DNA of 64,000 nt. It comes from Thermoleophilaceae bacterium (GTDB taxonomy: Bacteria; Actinomycetota; Thermoleophilia; Solirubrobacterales; Thermoleophilaceae). Below, one piece after another: positions 1 through 7,214 of the stretch. The notes below the pieces were generated by a model. The model saw only the letters and a program-made list of their open reading frames with translations, was not told the origin of the DNA and searched no databases. Position 1 is the stretch's first letter; the number at the start of each line of letters is the position of its first letter. The stretch spans positions 46,593 to 110,592 of the forward strand of contig DASUWY010000076.1 in the NCBI GenBank assembly GCA_036378175.1, in the 5' to 3' direction. The position numbers and the translations under genes are program-made.

Positions 1-582
1 CGGGATCGCGGCCGACGCTCGCACGTGGTCGACCCCGATCCGGGTCTGCGCGTAGTCGATCCCGCGCGCCTGATCCTTGCGCACATGGCCCCCGCCGTCG
101 TGGAACACGACGGTGCGGCTGGTGGCCGCTGACGTCGCCACCACCGCTGCCGCATGGAGATGGCCGTCCCGCACGTTCGAATGGATGCGCTCGAAGGGGA
201 TCAGCCTGCGCAGCGTGCCGGCCAGCGGCGCCGGATCGAGCAGGCTCCAAAGCCGCGCGCCGGGGAGCCGAAGGAACTCGCCCACCGAGCCGAGCGCGGT
301 GAGCAGCTCCGCGGGCGACACGAGCGGCCGCACGACGTCGTCGAAGTCCACACTCGCCCAGAGCTCGTGCGCAGCGGCCGCGACGTCGGCAGGTGGGTCC
401 GCCGCCGAGGCCGCGAGGTAGGCGGCGTTGATCGCGCCCACGCTCGTGCCCACGATCACCTCCGGCCGCTCTCCCCGGCGGGCCAGACGCGGCAGCACCA
501 CCGAGAGCGCGCCGGCCTCGTAGGCGCCCCGCGCGCCACCGCCGGCGAGCACCACCCCAACGCGGCCGGCGTCTTCAGCCAT
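1..582 (-). CDS. patatin-like phospholipase, C-terminus cut by window edge
   Basis: This is a serine lipid acyl hydrolase of the patatin family. The reading frame starts with ATG at 582 and is open to the left window edge, so 194 codons are visible. The oxyanion-loop motif GGGARG lies at about residues 14-19 and the nucleophile elbow GTSVG at about residues 47-51. The Asp of the Ser-Asp dyad must lie beyond the window. Its start overlaps the end of the upstream GNAT gene by 8 bases, so the two are probably co-transcribed. The substrate is unknown. The family assignment is firm, the physiological role is not. Confidence 0.85.
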   Translation of the reverse strand, partial: MAEDAGRVGVVLAGGGARGAYEAGALSVVLPRLARRGERPEVIVGTSVGAINAAYLAASAADPPADVAAAAHELWASVDFDDVVRPLVSPAELLTALGSVGEFLRLPGARLWSLLDPAPLAGTLRRLIPFERIHSNVRDGHLHAAAVVATSAATSRTVVFHDGGGHVRKDQARGIDYAQTRIGVDHVRASAAIP

Positions 583-1267
583 CGCGCTCCTCCGCGATCA
601 GGTCACCCAGCGCGCGCAGCTGGCGTCCCTCGGAGTCGAAGTTTTCCGGCGCGAGCCATGCCTCGTACGCGGCGCGGAGCGCGGGCCACTCGTCGTCGAC
701 GATCGAGAACCACGCGGTGTCCCGGTTCCGGCCCTTCACCACCTGGTGGTTGCGGAACACGCCCTCGAACGTGAAGCCGAAGCGCTCGGCGGCGCGGCGG
801 GACGCATGGTTGAGCGCGTTGCACTTCCACTCGAGCCGCCGGTAGCCGAGCCGCTCGAAGGCCTCGCGCGCGAGCAGGAAGATCGCCTCGGTGGCCGCCG
901 CGCTGCGCCGCAGCTCGGCGCCGAACCAGATGTGGCCGATCTCGATCGTGCCGTGCTCAGGGGTGATCCGGAGATACGACGCAATCCCCGCGGGCTTGTC
1001 CTCGGGCAGGAGCACGATGGTGAAGAAGAGCGGGTCCTCGGAGTGGGCTGTCTCCTCGAGCCGCGCGCGCAGCGCCGCCTCGTCCTCGTAGGGGCCATAT
1101 GGCAGGTAGGTCCAATGCTCGGGATCGCCAACGGGTGGATGCGACGCCTGGAAGAGCGGCCCGGCGTCCACTGCCGGCTCGATCGGGCGCAGGCGTACGA
1201 GGCGTCCCTCGATCGGCGCGGCGGCGGGGCGGCGTGCGGCCACCCAGTCAAGGGGGTCTCCAAGCAT
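575..1267 (-). CDS. GNAT family N-acetyltransferase (RimJ/RimL-like)
   Basis: A predicted acetyl-CoA-dependent N-acetyltransferase of about 230 residues. The sequence has the RimJ/RimL pattern: an N-terminal strand with LRPIEP, a central IEIGHIWFG strand, the region LRRSAAATEAIFLL where the acetyl-CoA pyrophosphate loop is expected, and the typical C-terminal NHASRRAAERFGF motif. This resembles enzymes that acetylate ribosomal protein N-termini or small amines, but the substrate cannot be read from sequence. An in-frame ATG at 1276 is an alternative start; 1267 has the purine-rich AAGAGA about 9 bases upstream. It runs into the patatin gene with an 8-base overlap and is divergent from the lipoprotein at 1295. 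Confidence 0.85.
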   Translation of the reverse strand: MLGDPLDWVAARRPAAAPIEGRLVRLRPIEPAVDAGPLFQASHPPVGDPEHWTYLPYGPYEDEAALRARLEETAHSEDPLFFTIVLLPEDKPAGIASYLRITPEHGTIEIGHIWFGAELRRSAAATEAIFLLAREAFERLGYRRLEWKCNALNHASRRAAERFGFTFEGVFRNHQVVKGRNRDTAWFSIVDDEWPALRAAYEAWLAPENFDSEGRQLRALGDLIAEERDG

Positions 1268-1281
1268 CGCCCGCATTCTCT

Positions 1282-1287
1282 TAAACT
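1282..1287 (+). promoter_or_regulatory. -10 box TAAACT, leaderless promoter for 1295
   Basis: TAAACT is followed by 7 bases and then the ATG at 1295, so transcription would begin at or next to the start codon. No ribosome-binding site fits in the gap. No clear -35 element was recognised. Confidence 0.55.
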
Positions 1288-1294
1288 TGGCGGC

Positions 1295-1765
1295 ATGCAC
1301 CGGCTCTGGATGGCCGGGCTCGCGTTCCTCGTCATAGCCGCAGGATGCGGCGGCTCCCACCACAGCGCCGCTCCGCGCCACGCTGCCGTGCCCGCTGCGC
1401 GTCCGGGTGACGTTCGCGTGATTCGCGGCTGGAACCACGCGGTCAACAGCGGGAACTACAAGCGCGCCGCGTCCTACTTCGCCACGCATGCGGTGGTCAC
1501 GCAGGACTACGTGCTCCAGTTCCCCAACCGCAAGATCGCGGTGGAGTGGAACTCCGGGCTTCCGTGCCGCGCGGACATCACCTTCATCCGCGCCGAGCAA
1601 ACCACCTCGCTCGCGGGCTTCCGGCTGCGCGAGGGCCCGCACGGCGGCTGCAAGGGCGGCGGTTCCGCCCAGGTGAGGTTCACGATTCGGAACGGACTGA
1701 TCCAGCGCTGGCAGCAGCTCCTGAACCCGCCGAAAACACCGCAGCCCCAGGTGCCCGCGACGTAG
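1295..1765 (+). CDS. putative lipoprotein with NTF2-like fold
   Basis: A 156-residue secreted protein with a hydrophobic signal segment and the lipobox IAAGC at about residues 13-17, so it is probably lipid-anchored outside the membrane. The rest, with WNHAVNSGNYKRAASYF and a later RFTIRNGLIQRW strand, has the layout of NTF2/SnoaL-like cone proteins, which bind small ligands or act as scaffolds; this is an inference from pattern. The last 86 bases overlap the 3' end of the convergent ctaG-like gene. The ATG at 1295 is chosen because it puts the signal peptide at the N-terminus and sits 7 bases after a -10 box. Confidence 0.7.
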   Translation: MHRLWMAGLAFLVIAAGCGGSHHSAAPRHAAVPAARPGDVRVIRGWNHAVNSGNYKRAASYFATHAVVTQDYVLQFPNRKIAVEWNSGLPCRADITFIRAEQTTSLAGFRLREGPHGGCKGGGSAQVRFTIRNGLIQRWQQLLNPPKTPQPQVPAT

Positions 1766-2660
1766 ACGCCTCGCGCTCGAGGCGCTCGCGCAGCTCGGCG
1801 CCGCGTCCGGCGGTCACCGCGCGCCCCGCGCGCCGGTCGCTCAGCTCGATGCCCCGCGAGTGCGCCCAGTCGAGCAGCTCCTGCTTCTCCTCACCCTCTG
1901 CGGCCGCGCGCAGGAAGAGCCACGCGAACAGGCAGATCGTGAGGATGCTCTCCTCGAGCATCATGATCACGCCCGCGATCCCCTGGTCGGTGAGCGGCGA
2001 CACGCTCGTGTGCGCCTCGCCGGCGGCATAGAACGTGTAGAAGACCGTGCCCGACCAGATGAACACGTTGGCGAGCAGCGTGCCCAGCAGGCGCACGCCG
2101 ATGATGTAGCCGAGCTTGCCGAGGCTGCCGAACCACGCCGGCTTGGGCAGCGGGCCGAAGAGCGGCATCCACACCACCGCGCCGAACACGAGGAAGCTGA
2201 GGTGCTGGAGCGCGTGGATGAGGTCGTTCTCGTACGCGGCCCTGTACATGAACGGCAGGTGCCAGACGTAGAAGTTCAGCGCCCACACGCTGATCGCGGG
2301 AATCGGATTGGCGAGAAAACGCAGCCGGTCGATCGCCTTGATGTGGAGGATCGGCTGCATCATCGGTCCGCTCATCCCCAGTACGAGGAGGAGCGCGACG
2401 AAGTCGCCGATCACGAGGTGCTGCGCCATGTGCGCGGCAAACAGCTTGTCGCTCCACGAGTCCGCGGGCGGGCTGAGCACCGCGAGCAGCAGGATGAGAC
2501 CGGCGATGAAGCACCACTCGCGCCATGCCGGCACCGGTCGGCCGTGGTCCGCCAAGGTCTGCGCCCGGCGGCGGTAGGCGAGATAGCTCAGGATCGCCGC
2601 GCCGAGCGCGAGCAGCTGGAGGACGGATTCGAGGTCGAACTGATAGCCGGCCAAGGGCAC
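1680..2660 (-). CDS. CtaG-type (caa3_CtaG) cytochrome c oxidase assembly membrane protein
   Basis: A 326-residue polytopic membrane protein of the caa3_CtaG family, implicated in assembly or copper loading of terminal oxidase. Conserved features include AAHMAQHLVIGDFVALLLVLG, of which the central HMAQH is typical, then WHLPFMYRAA and ALQHLSF, with His residues expected at membrane faces. About seven hydrophobic segments are visible. The last 60 residues are Ala/Ser/Arg-rich and poorly conserved, and this tail overlaps the convergent lipoprotein gene. The GTG start at 2660 lies 7 bases after a TAGCCT -10 box whose TAG is also the stop codon of the upstream gene. Confidence 0.85.
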   Translation of the reverse strand: MPLAGYQFDLESVLQLLALGAAILSYLAYRRRAQTLADHGRPVPAWREWCFIAGLILLLAVLSPPADSWSDKLFAAHMAQHLVIGDFVALLLVLGMSGPMMQPILHIKAIDRLRFLANPIPAISVWALNFYVWHLPFMYRAAYENDLIHALQHLSFLVFGAVVWMPLFGPLPKPAWFGSLGKLGYIIGVRLLGTLLANVFIWSGTVFYTFYAAGEAHTSVSPLTDQGIAGVIMMLEESILTICLFAWLFLRAAAEGEEKQELLDWAHSRGIELSDRRAGRAVTAGRGAELRERLEREASTSRAPGAAVFSAGSGAAASAGSVRSES

Positions 2661-2667
2661 GGCAACA

Positions 2668-2673
2668 AGGCTA
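2668..2673 (-). promoter_or_regulatory. -10 box TAGCCT, leaderless promoter for 2660
   Basis: On the minus strand TAGCCT precedes the GTG at 2660 by 7 bases. Its first three bases are the stop codon of the upstream thioredoxin-fold gene, so this would be an internal promoter added to read-through transcription. Confidence 0.5.
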
Positions 2674-2994
2674 CGCCTGCTGAGCCTCCGATCGCTGCGG
2701 TGCGTTCTGACGCGCCCAGCGGATGATCTCGCGAGACCCGTTCACCGTGCTGCCGTCGGGCAGCTGGAGCACCGGCAGCTTCTCCTGGCCGCTGATGCGC
2801 TTCAGATCCGGCCGCTTGCCGGTGGTGAAGAAGCCGAAGGGATGGTTGCGGTCAGCCACCTCTGTGCGGTACTGGTGGCCCGCCGAGCGCAGCGCCTCGT
2901 GGGCTCGCTTGCACGGGTGGACAGGCGGTCCCCCGTCATCGATGTGGCACGTGTACAGAACAAGCTCCCCGGGACGGTCCTCGATGTTCGCCAT
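2671..2994 (-). CDS. glutaredoxin/GST-N-like thioredoxin-fold protein
   Basis: A 107-residue protein with a thioredoxin-fold pattern: an N-terminal ELVLYTC strand, the cis-Pro region KLPVLQLPDGS, and the C-terminal NGSREIIRWA helix typical of glutathione S-transferase N-domains. A CHIDDGGPPVHPC stretch separates two cysteines by eleven residues rather than a CxxC, so ordinary dithiol glutaredoxin chemistry is doubtful. An in-frame TTG lies at 3012, but the ATG at 2994 has GGAG eight bases upstream and is preferred. It sits between the thioesterase and ctaG-like genes on one strand, an arrangement that looks like an operon. Confidence 0.7.
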   Translation of the reverse strand: MANIEDRPGELVLYTCHIDDGGPPVHPCKRAHEALRSAGHQYRTEVADRNHPFGFFTTGKRPDLKRISGQEKLPVLQLPDGSTVNGSREIIRWARQNAPQRSEAQQA

Positions 2995-3055
2995 GGCGGT
3001 ATCTCCGATCAAGAAGTCTTGAATTGCGCGATGCGGATGAGGCTACCGGACGAAA

Positions 3056-3547
3056 TCAGCCGGAACGGCGACCCTGGACGATGTGCTGTCGTTCCGTCAG
3101 CCGGTTGTCACGCCTCAGCTGCGCTTCGCGCTCTCGCCGGATCTCCTCAGGCGTCTCCGGCGCCAGCGGAGCCACCTCCGTCGGACGGCCGTCGTCGTCC
3201 AGCGCGACCATCGTGAGGTAGGCCGTGGACGTGTGCACGCAATCGCCGGTGCGCACGTCCTCCGACTCAACGCGCACGCCCACCTCCATCGAGGTGCGCC
3301 AAACCGCGTTCACACACGCGCGCACCGTCACGAGGTTCCCGACGAGCACGGGATGGTCGAACGTCATCCGGTCCATCCCGGCGGTCACCACCGGGCAGCC
3401 GGAGTGCCGGATGGCCGCGATGCCCGCCACCTCGTCGCACATCCGCATGATCTGGCCGCCGTGGACGTTGCCCGCGGTGTTGGCGTCCGTCGGGCCCATC
3501 CAGCGGGTCATCACGGACAGGGACTGGGAGGGCGGCCGCGGCTCCAT
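3056..3547 (-). CDS. hotdog-fold acyl-CoA thioesterase (YciA/BACH type)
   Basis: Predicted acyl-CoA hydrolase, 163 residues, with one hotdog domain. The diagnostic motif is NTAGNVHGGQIMRMCDEVAG at residues 22-41, which carries the acid residue on the central helix; the strand VTAGMDRMTFDHPVLVGNLV follows, as in YciA-type enzymes. The charged tail REREAQLRRDNRL is typical of the actinobacterial members. A TAGACT box lies 11 bases before the ATG and overlaps the TAGTCT box facing pspA, so the two divergent genes share a compact promoter region. It would release free fatty acids from acyl-CoA; chain preference is unknown. Confidence 0.85.
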   Translation of the reverse strand: MEPRPPSQSLSVMTRWMGPTDANTAGNVHGGQIMRMCDEVAGIAAIRHSGCPVVTAGMDRMTFDHPVLVGNLVTVRACVNAVWRTSMEVGVRVESEDVRTGDCVHTSTAYLTMVALDDDGRPTEVAPLAPETPEEIRREREAQLRRDNRLTERQHIVQGRRSG

Positions 3548-3557
3548 AGACGCGGGG

Positions 3558-3563
3558 TAGTCT
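3558..3563 (+). promoter_or_regulatory. -10 box TAGTCT for pspA, overlapping the divergent TAGACT
   Basis: TAGTCT lies 40 bases before the pspA ATG. The overlapping 3559-3564 reads TAGACT on the other strand and faces the thioesterase gene, 11 bases from its ATG. One near-palindromic element may therefore serve both directions. pspA itself has a normal leader with a Shine-Dalgarno AGGAGG at 3593-3598. Confidence 0.4.
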
Positions 3564-3603
3564 AAGAGTCGTCCTTTCGTAACCAGTTCTCCAGGAGGCG
3601 CGC

Positions 3604-4380
3604 ATGCCCGGACTCGGCGGACGCTTTTCCACCGTCGTGAAGGCCAAGGTCTCGAAGCTCCTCGATCGCGCCGAGGATCCGGCCGAGACGCTCGACTACG
3701 GCTACAACAAGCAGCTCGAGCTGCTCCAGAACGTGAAGAAGGGCATCGCGGACGTGGTCACGTCCAAGAAGCGCCTTCAGATGCAGGAGGAGCAGATCAA
3801 GCAGCAGGTGGTGAAGCTCGACACCCAGGCGCGCCAGGCGCTCGCCCAGGGGCGCGAGGACCTCGCACGCGCCGCGCTCGAGCGGAAGACCGTCGCGCAG
3901 ACCGAGCTGCAGTCGCTAGACCAGCAGATCGCCGATCTCGAGAACCAGCAGGAGCAGCTCACCGAGAACGAGAAGAAGATGCGCGCCAAGATCGAGGCCT
4001 TCCGCACGAAGAAGGAAGTGATCAAGGCGCAGTACTCGGCCGCCGAGGCGCAGGTGAAGATCTCCGAGGCCGCGACCGGCGTGGGCGAGCAGATGGCCGA
4101 TCTCGGGCTGGCGATGCAGCGAGCCGAGGACAAGACCGAGCAGATGCGGGCGCGCGCGTCCGCCGTGGAGGAGCTGGAGAAGGCCGGTACGTTCGACGAC
4201 ATCACGTCGCTCGGCCCGCCGCAGGACGACATCGACAAGCAGCTGGCGGAGCTCAGCGCCGGCTCGCAGGTGGACGACGAGCTGGCGAAGATGAAGGCCG
4301 AGCTCGGCCAGGGCGGCGGCGGGGACGCTCCCGCGCTCGGAGAGGGCTCATCACAGCAGCCGGCCGAAGGCCAGTCATGA
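3604..4380 (+). CDS. pspA: PspA/IM30 (ESCRT-III-like) envelope stress protein
   Basis: A 258-residue PspA/Vipp1 homologue that should polymerise on the inner face of the cytoplasmic membrane and maintain it under stress. The protein is almost entirely helical and charged; LLDRAEDPAETLDYGYNKQL near the N-terminus is the family signature, followed by long coiled coils and a Gly/Pro/Ser tail. The start is set by AGGAGG five bases before the ATG. pspAA overlaps it by four bases (ATGA). The other actinobacterial Psp partners, pspAB and htpX, lie about 6 kb away on the other strand, so the system is split over two loci. Confidence 0.93.
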   Translation: MPGLGGRFSTVVKAKVSKLLDRAEDPAETLDYGYNKQLELLQNVKKGIADVVTSKKRLQMQEEQIKQQVVKLDTQARQALAQGREDLARAALERKTVAQTELQSLDQQIADLENQQEQLTENEKKMRAKIEAFRTKKEVIKAQYSAAEAQVKISEAATGVGEQMADLGLAMQRAEDKTEQMRARASAVEELEKAGTFDDITSLGPPQDDIDKQLAELSAGSQVDDELAKMKAELGQGGGGDAPALGEGSSQQPAEGQS

Positions 4381-4655
4381 TCGTCCGCATAGCGGGCGAG
4401 GGCCAGTACGAGCTGCCCGACGCCGACGCCGAGCGGCTGAACGAGCTCGACAACCAGGCGGTGGCCGCCGTCGAGGCCGGCAACGAGGAGAAGTTCCACG
4501 AGCTCTGGAACCAGATGCTCGACCTCGTGACGAGCGACGGGCGCGAGCTGGCCGATGACGAGCTGGTGGAGTCCGACGTGATCCTGCCGCCGCGCGATTC
4601 CACGTTCGAGGACGCGAAGTCGGATTTCAGCGGCGAGGGGCTGATTCCGGACTAG
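4377..4655 (+). CDS. pspAA: PspA-associated protein PspAA
   Basis: A 92-residue acidic protein whose N-terminus MIVRIAGEGQYELPDADAER matches the PspAA domain found next to pspA in actinobacteria and other phyla. The domain is thought to be a partner of PspA; its biochemical function is not established. Its ATG overlaps the pspA stop (ATGA), which implies translational coupling and a fixed ratio. The C-terminal half is rich in Asp and Glu, with no membrane segment. Confidence 0.85.
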   Translation: MIVRIAGEGQYELPDADAERLNELDNQAVAAVEAGNEEKFHELWNQMLDLVTSDGRELADDELVESDVILPPRDSTFEDAKSDFSGEGLIPD

Positions 4656-4669
4656 GCCGGCCTCCCGCC

Positions 4670-4685
4670 CGGGGGATGGACCCCG
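4670..4685. terminator. small GC hairpin between convergent genes
   Basis: CGGGG at 4670-4674 pairs with CCCCG at 4681-4685 around a six-base loop, between pspAA and the convergent gene ending at 4720. There is no T-run, so termination in either direction is only suggested by position. Confidence 0.3.
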
Positions 4686-4719
4686 ACCTCGGGCCTGGAA
4701 GGGATCCGACTTCGTTTCG

Positions 4720-4989
4720 TTACGACTGAACGAGAATCGAGATCGTTTCCGGAAGGACGGTGTCGTGCTCCATCGCGTCCACCAGCTCGGGCGACGGGCT
4801 CGCCAGCGCCGCCATCATCACGTCGAGGTCGGCGACATCCATCAGAACCGCCACCTGCTGCGGGTTCTGCTGGCTCACGAATGTGCGGATGTTGCTGGCG
4901 CCGAGCGACCCCAAAACCTCCTCGCGCCTCGCCGAGGAAAGCCAGTGCTCCGTGTCCTCCACCTCATGATGGGCGATCACCGTCGGCAT
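4720..4989 (-). CDS. small conserved hypothetical protein
   Basis: An 89-residue soluble protein that I do not recognise by name. The pattern MPTVIAHHEVEDTEHWLSS, a central QVAVLMDVADLDVMMAALAS and a C-terminal ILVQS suggests a ferredoxin-like alpha/beta fold like dimeric alpha-beta barrel proteins (monooxygenase or stress-responsive types). No catalytic residues can be assigned. The ATG has a strong Shine-Dalgarno AGGAGAGGAG five bases upstream, which sets the start. It is convergent to pspAA and divergent from the gene at 5225; the 20-bp-arm palindrome lies in that divergent gap. Confidence 0.6.
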   Translation of the reverse strand: MPTVIAHHEVEDTEHWLSSARREEVLGSLGASNIRTFVSQQNPQQVAVLMDVADLDVMMAALASPSPELVDAMEHDTVLPETISILVQS

Positions 4990-5115
4990 GAGTGCTCCTC
5001 TCCTAATGGCACCCGAAGATCTGCTGGTGGCGCGACTCTACGGTCCAGCGCCGCCGCGGGCAAGCCACCCATCGACAGCCCGCCCGAATCGCGCGGCGAA
5101 TCGCACGGGGGATTG

Positions 5116-5164
5116 CATGCGTTGGGACTTAACCGTGTATATCGCGGTTAAGTCCCAACGCATG
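5116..5164. repeat. perfect inverted repeat, 20-bp arms, 9-base spacer
   Basis: CATGCGTTGGGACTTAACCG at 5116-5135 is followed by TGTATATCG and then by the exact reverse complement at 5145-5164. The element sits in the 235-base gap between divergent genes (starts 4989 and 5225). There is no T-tract after either arm, so it is not an ordinary terminator. It could be a large operator, a hairpin RNA or a repeat-element end. Nothing else was recognised in this gap. Confidence 0.8.
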
Positions 5165-5224
5165 AGCTGGACGGCTTTAGATTTCGGCCGCAGGCGTCCT
5201 TGACCGCCGGGTTACCGTGGAGGT

Positions 5225-5632
5225 GTGAGGAGTCGCCTGATCGCCTGCCGGTATCCCAGCGCGGAGGTGGCGGTCGAGTCGTGGGAACGGCTGTCGGGGC
5301 ACTTTGCGTCCGCCAGGGCGGCCGGGATCGCGACGATGCGCTGCATCGGCACGAGCGACGGCGGCGAGACGCACATGGTGGTGGCGGCCGCGCTCAGCGA
5401 GGAGGACGCGGAGGTGCTCGAGCTGGCTCCGTGGGGCGACGACGGCGAACGCTGCGAGGAGGACATTCCCGAGCTGATCGCGCGCCGCTTGTACGCCCGC
5501 GCGGCGCGCAACGCCGCGGCGCTCGTGCGTGAGGGGCAGTCCGGCACGTTCACCACGCGCCGCCCGAAGGGCTCGCGCCTGGTGTTCGACTCCAACGGCT
5601 CCTACGGGCCGGAGCGCCGCCTCTACGGCTAA
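5225..5632 (+). CDS. hypothetical protein, function unknown
   Basis: A 135-residue soluble protein, not recognised. It begins MRSRLIACRYPSAEVAVESW, which could be the first strand and helix of a ferredoxin-like fold, followed by an acidic middle (ALSEEDAEVLELAPWGDDGE) and a basic tail (TTRRPKGSRLVF). The start is GTG at 5225 with GGAGGT directly in front, which is unusually close. No membrane segment or metal motif is visible. Codon use matches the neighbours. It ends 116 bases before the convergent flavoprotein gene, with a strong hairpin between. Confidence 0.55.
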   Translation: MRSRLIACRYPSAEVAVESWERLSGHFASARAAGIATMRCIGTSDGGETHMVVAAALSEEDAEVLELAPWGDDGERCEEDIPELIARRLYARAARNAAALVREGQSGTFTTRRPKGSRLVFDSNGSYGPERRLYG

Positions 5633-5696
5633 CTGGCGGGCTGCCCGGCGGCGCCCGACGGGCCTGCAAGAAGCTTTGAGCCGAGTGGTACGAGAA

Positions 5697-5721
5697 GCGG
5701 CCGGGCGCGTGGCCCGGCCGC
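5697..5721. terminator. 10-bp GC hairpin between convergent genes
   Basis: GCGGCCGGGC at 5697-5706 and GCCCGGCCGC at 5712-5721 form a perfect stem around a five-base loop, midway between the 3' ends of the genes at 5632 (+) and 5748 (-). No T-run follows, as is common for terminators in GC-rich genomes. Confidence 0.5.
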
Positions 5722-5747
5722 TCCAGGACAGGCTCCGAAGGGCGCGC

Positions 5748-7166
5748 TCAGGCGCCCGAGGAGGGTGCGATGTTCTGGTTGAGGCGGAACAGGTTGGTGG
5801 GGTCATAGCGGTCCTTGAGCGCCACCAGCCGGTCGTACTTCTCCTGGCCGTACGCCTCCTTCAGCCGGTCGTCGCCGGCGCTCATGAAGTTGGTGTACGT
5901 CCCGGAGACCGTGTAGGGATCGAGGGCGTCGTAGGAGTCACGCGCCCACTGCACCGCCGCGTCGAACCCGTTCGAGTCCGGCGTCCGGCCGAGGATGTTC
6001 AGGACGAACTCCGCGCTGCGGTTGCCGAACGCTGTCTCCGAGTCCGGCACCCGCGCCACGGCGCCGCCGAAGTGGTGCACGTGGATCTCGCACATCGGCG
6101 AGCTCATGCGTTCGTGCTGGTTCACCATTGTCTCGATCGAGGCATCCGTGATCTCCTCCATGAAGCCGGCCTTGAAGTAGTTGCTTCCGCCGGCGGGGTA
6201 GAGGGCGTCGAGCAGGCTCTGCATGGCCACGTAGGGGATGGGGCCCATGAGGTCCGCCACCGGGTCGCCCAGTTCGCGCATCGGCGCGAGCACGCGCTCG
6301 CCCTCCGCCACGGGGCCCGCGTACACGCCCACGAGCACGCAGACGGGCTTGCCGTGGATCTCCTCCGGCAGGAACGGCGCCGGGGGCGCGTTGGTGAGGT
6401 TGAGCAGGGTGGTGGCCTCATCGGGCAGGCTGCTCGTGAACTCGCGGAAGAAGCGCAGGATCTCCGGCGCGCGCTCGCCGCGATAGAAGACCGGCCCCGC
6501 CATCAGCACGGGCCCGACCTGGTGAAGCCGGTACTCGAAGTTGGTGACGATGCCGAAGTTGCCGCCGCCGCCGCGGAGGCCCCAGAACAGCTCGGGGTTC
6601 TCGTTGGCGCTGGCGTGCACGAGCTCGCCCTCGGCGGTCACGAGGTCGGCCGAGATGAGGTTGTCGGCGGTGAGGCCGTACGAGCGCATCAGCCAGCCGA
6701 TGCCGCCGCCGAGCGTGAAGCCGGCGATGCCGGTGGTGGAGATGAGTCCGCCCGTGGTTGCGAGCCCGAACGCCTGCGTCTCGTGGTCGAACTCGGACCA
6801 CGTGAGGCCGGCCTGCGCCTGCGCAGTCTGCGCCTGCGGGTCCACTCGAATGCCCTTCATGCCGCCGAGGTCGATCACTATCCCGCCGTCGACGGTGGAG
6901 AAGCCCGGCAGGCTGTGCTTGCCGCCGCGGACCGCCACGAGCAGGTCCTGGCTGCGTGCGAACTCCACCGCCTGGCGGACGTCCGCCACACCCGCGCAGC
7001 GAACGATCGCCGCCGGGTGCTTGTCGATCGGGCCGTTCCACACCGCGCGGGCCTCGTCGTAGCGGGGGTCCGACGGGCGGATCAGCTCGCCGCGCAGCGA
7101 TTCCTCGAGCTCCTGAAGCGAGGCATCGCCCACCACGCCGTGTGCGCTTGTCTCGTGAACTGACAT
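5748..7166 (-). CDS. FAD-linked oxidoreductase, berberine-bridge-enzyme type
   Basis: A 472-residue flavoprotein with an N-terminal PCMH-type FAD domain and a C-terminal BBE segment. RGGKHSLPG at about residue 80 supplies the His expected to bind FAD covalently (8-alpha-histidyl). The second, Cys-bearing linkage motif of bicovalent members is replaced by GGLISTTG, so only a single covalent link is likely. GGGIGWLMRSYGLTADNL follows, and the C-terminus ends with YDPTNLFRLNQNI, typical of the BBE domain. The start has AGGAGGA about six bases upstream. It lies 48 bases after the giant regulator on the same strand and may be its co-transcribed target. Substrate (sugar, aromatic or metabolite alcohol) unknown. 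Confidence 0.85.
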   Translation of the reverse strand: MSVHETSAHGVVGDASLQELEESLRGELIRPSDPRYDEARAVWNGPIDKHPAAIVRCAGVADVRQAVEFARSQDLLVAVRGGKHSLPGFSTVDGGIVIDLGGMKGIRVDPQAQTAQAQAGLTWSEFDHETQAFGLATTGGLISTTGIAGFTLGGGIGWLMRSYGLTADNLISADLVTAEGELVHASANENPELFWGLRGGGGNFGIVTNFEYRLHQVGPVLMAGPVFYRGERAPEILRFFREFTSSLPDEATTLLNLTNAPPAPFLPEEIHGKPVCVLVGVYAGPVAEGERVLAPMRELGDPVADLMGPIPYVAMQSLLDALYPAGGSNYFKAGFMEEITDASIETMVNQHERMSSPMCEIHVHHFGGAVARVPDSETAFGNRSAEFVLNILGRTPDSNGFDAAVQWARDSYDALDPYTVSGTYTNFMSAGDDRLKEAYGQEKYDRLVALKDRYDPTNLFRLNQNIAPSSGA

Positions 7167-7214
7167 TCCTGTTCCTCCTTTGGGGGTACGCCGGGGGAAC
7201 CTAAGCCGGGGCGC

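Noticed and set aside
5145..5160. GGTTAAGTCCC in the 20-bp-arm palindrome matches a conserved stretch of 16S rRNA
   Set aside because: The match is only 11 bases, flanking sequence departs at once, and the same bases occur in the other arm by symmetry. Not an rRNA fragment.
4988..5203. Open frame of 71 codons across the palindrome
   Set aside because: No coding character, no usable start signal, and it is forced open by GC-rich sequence.
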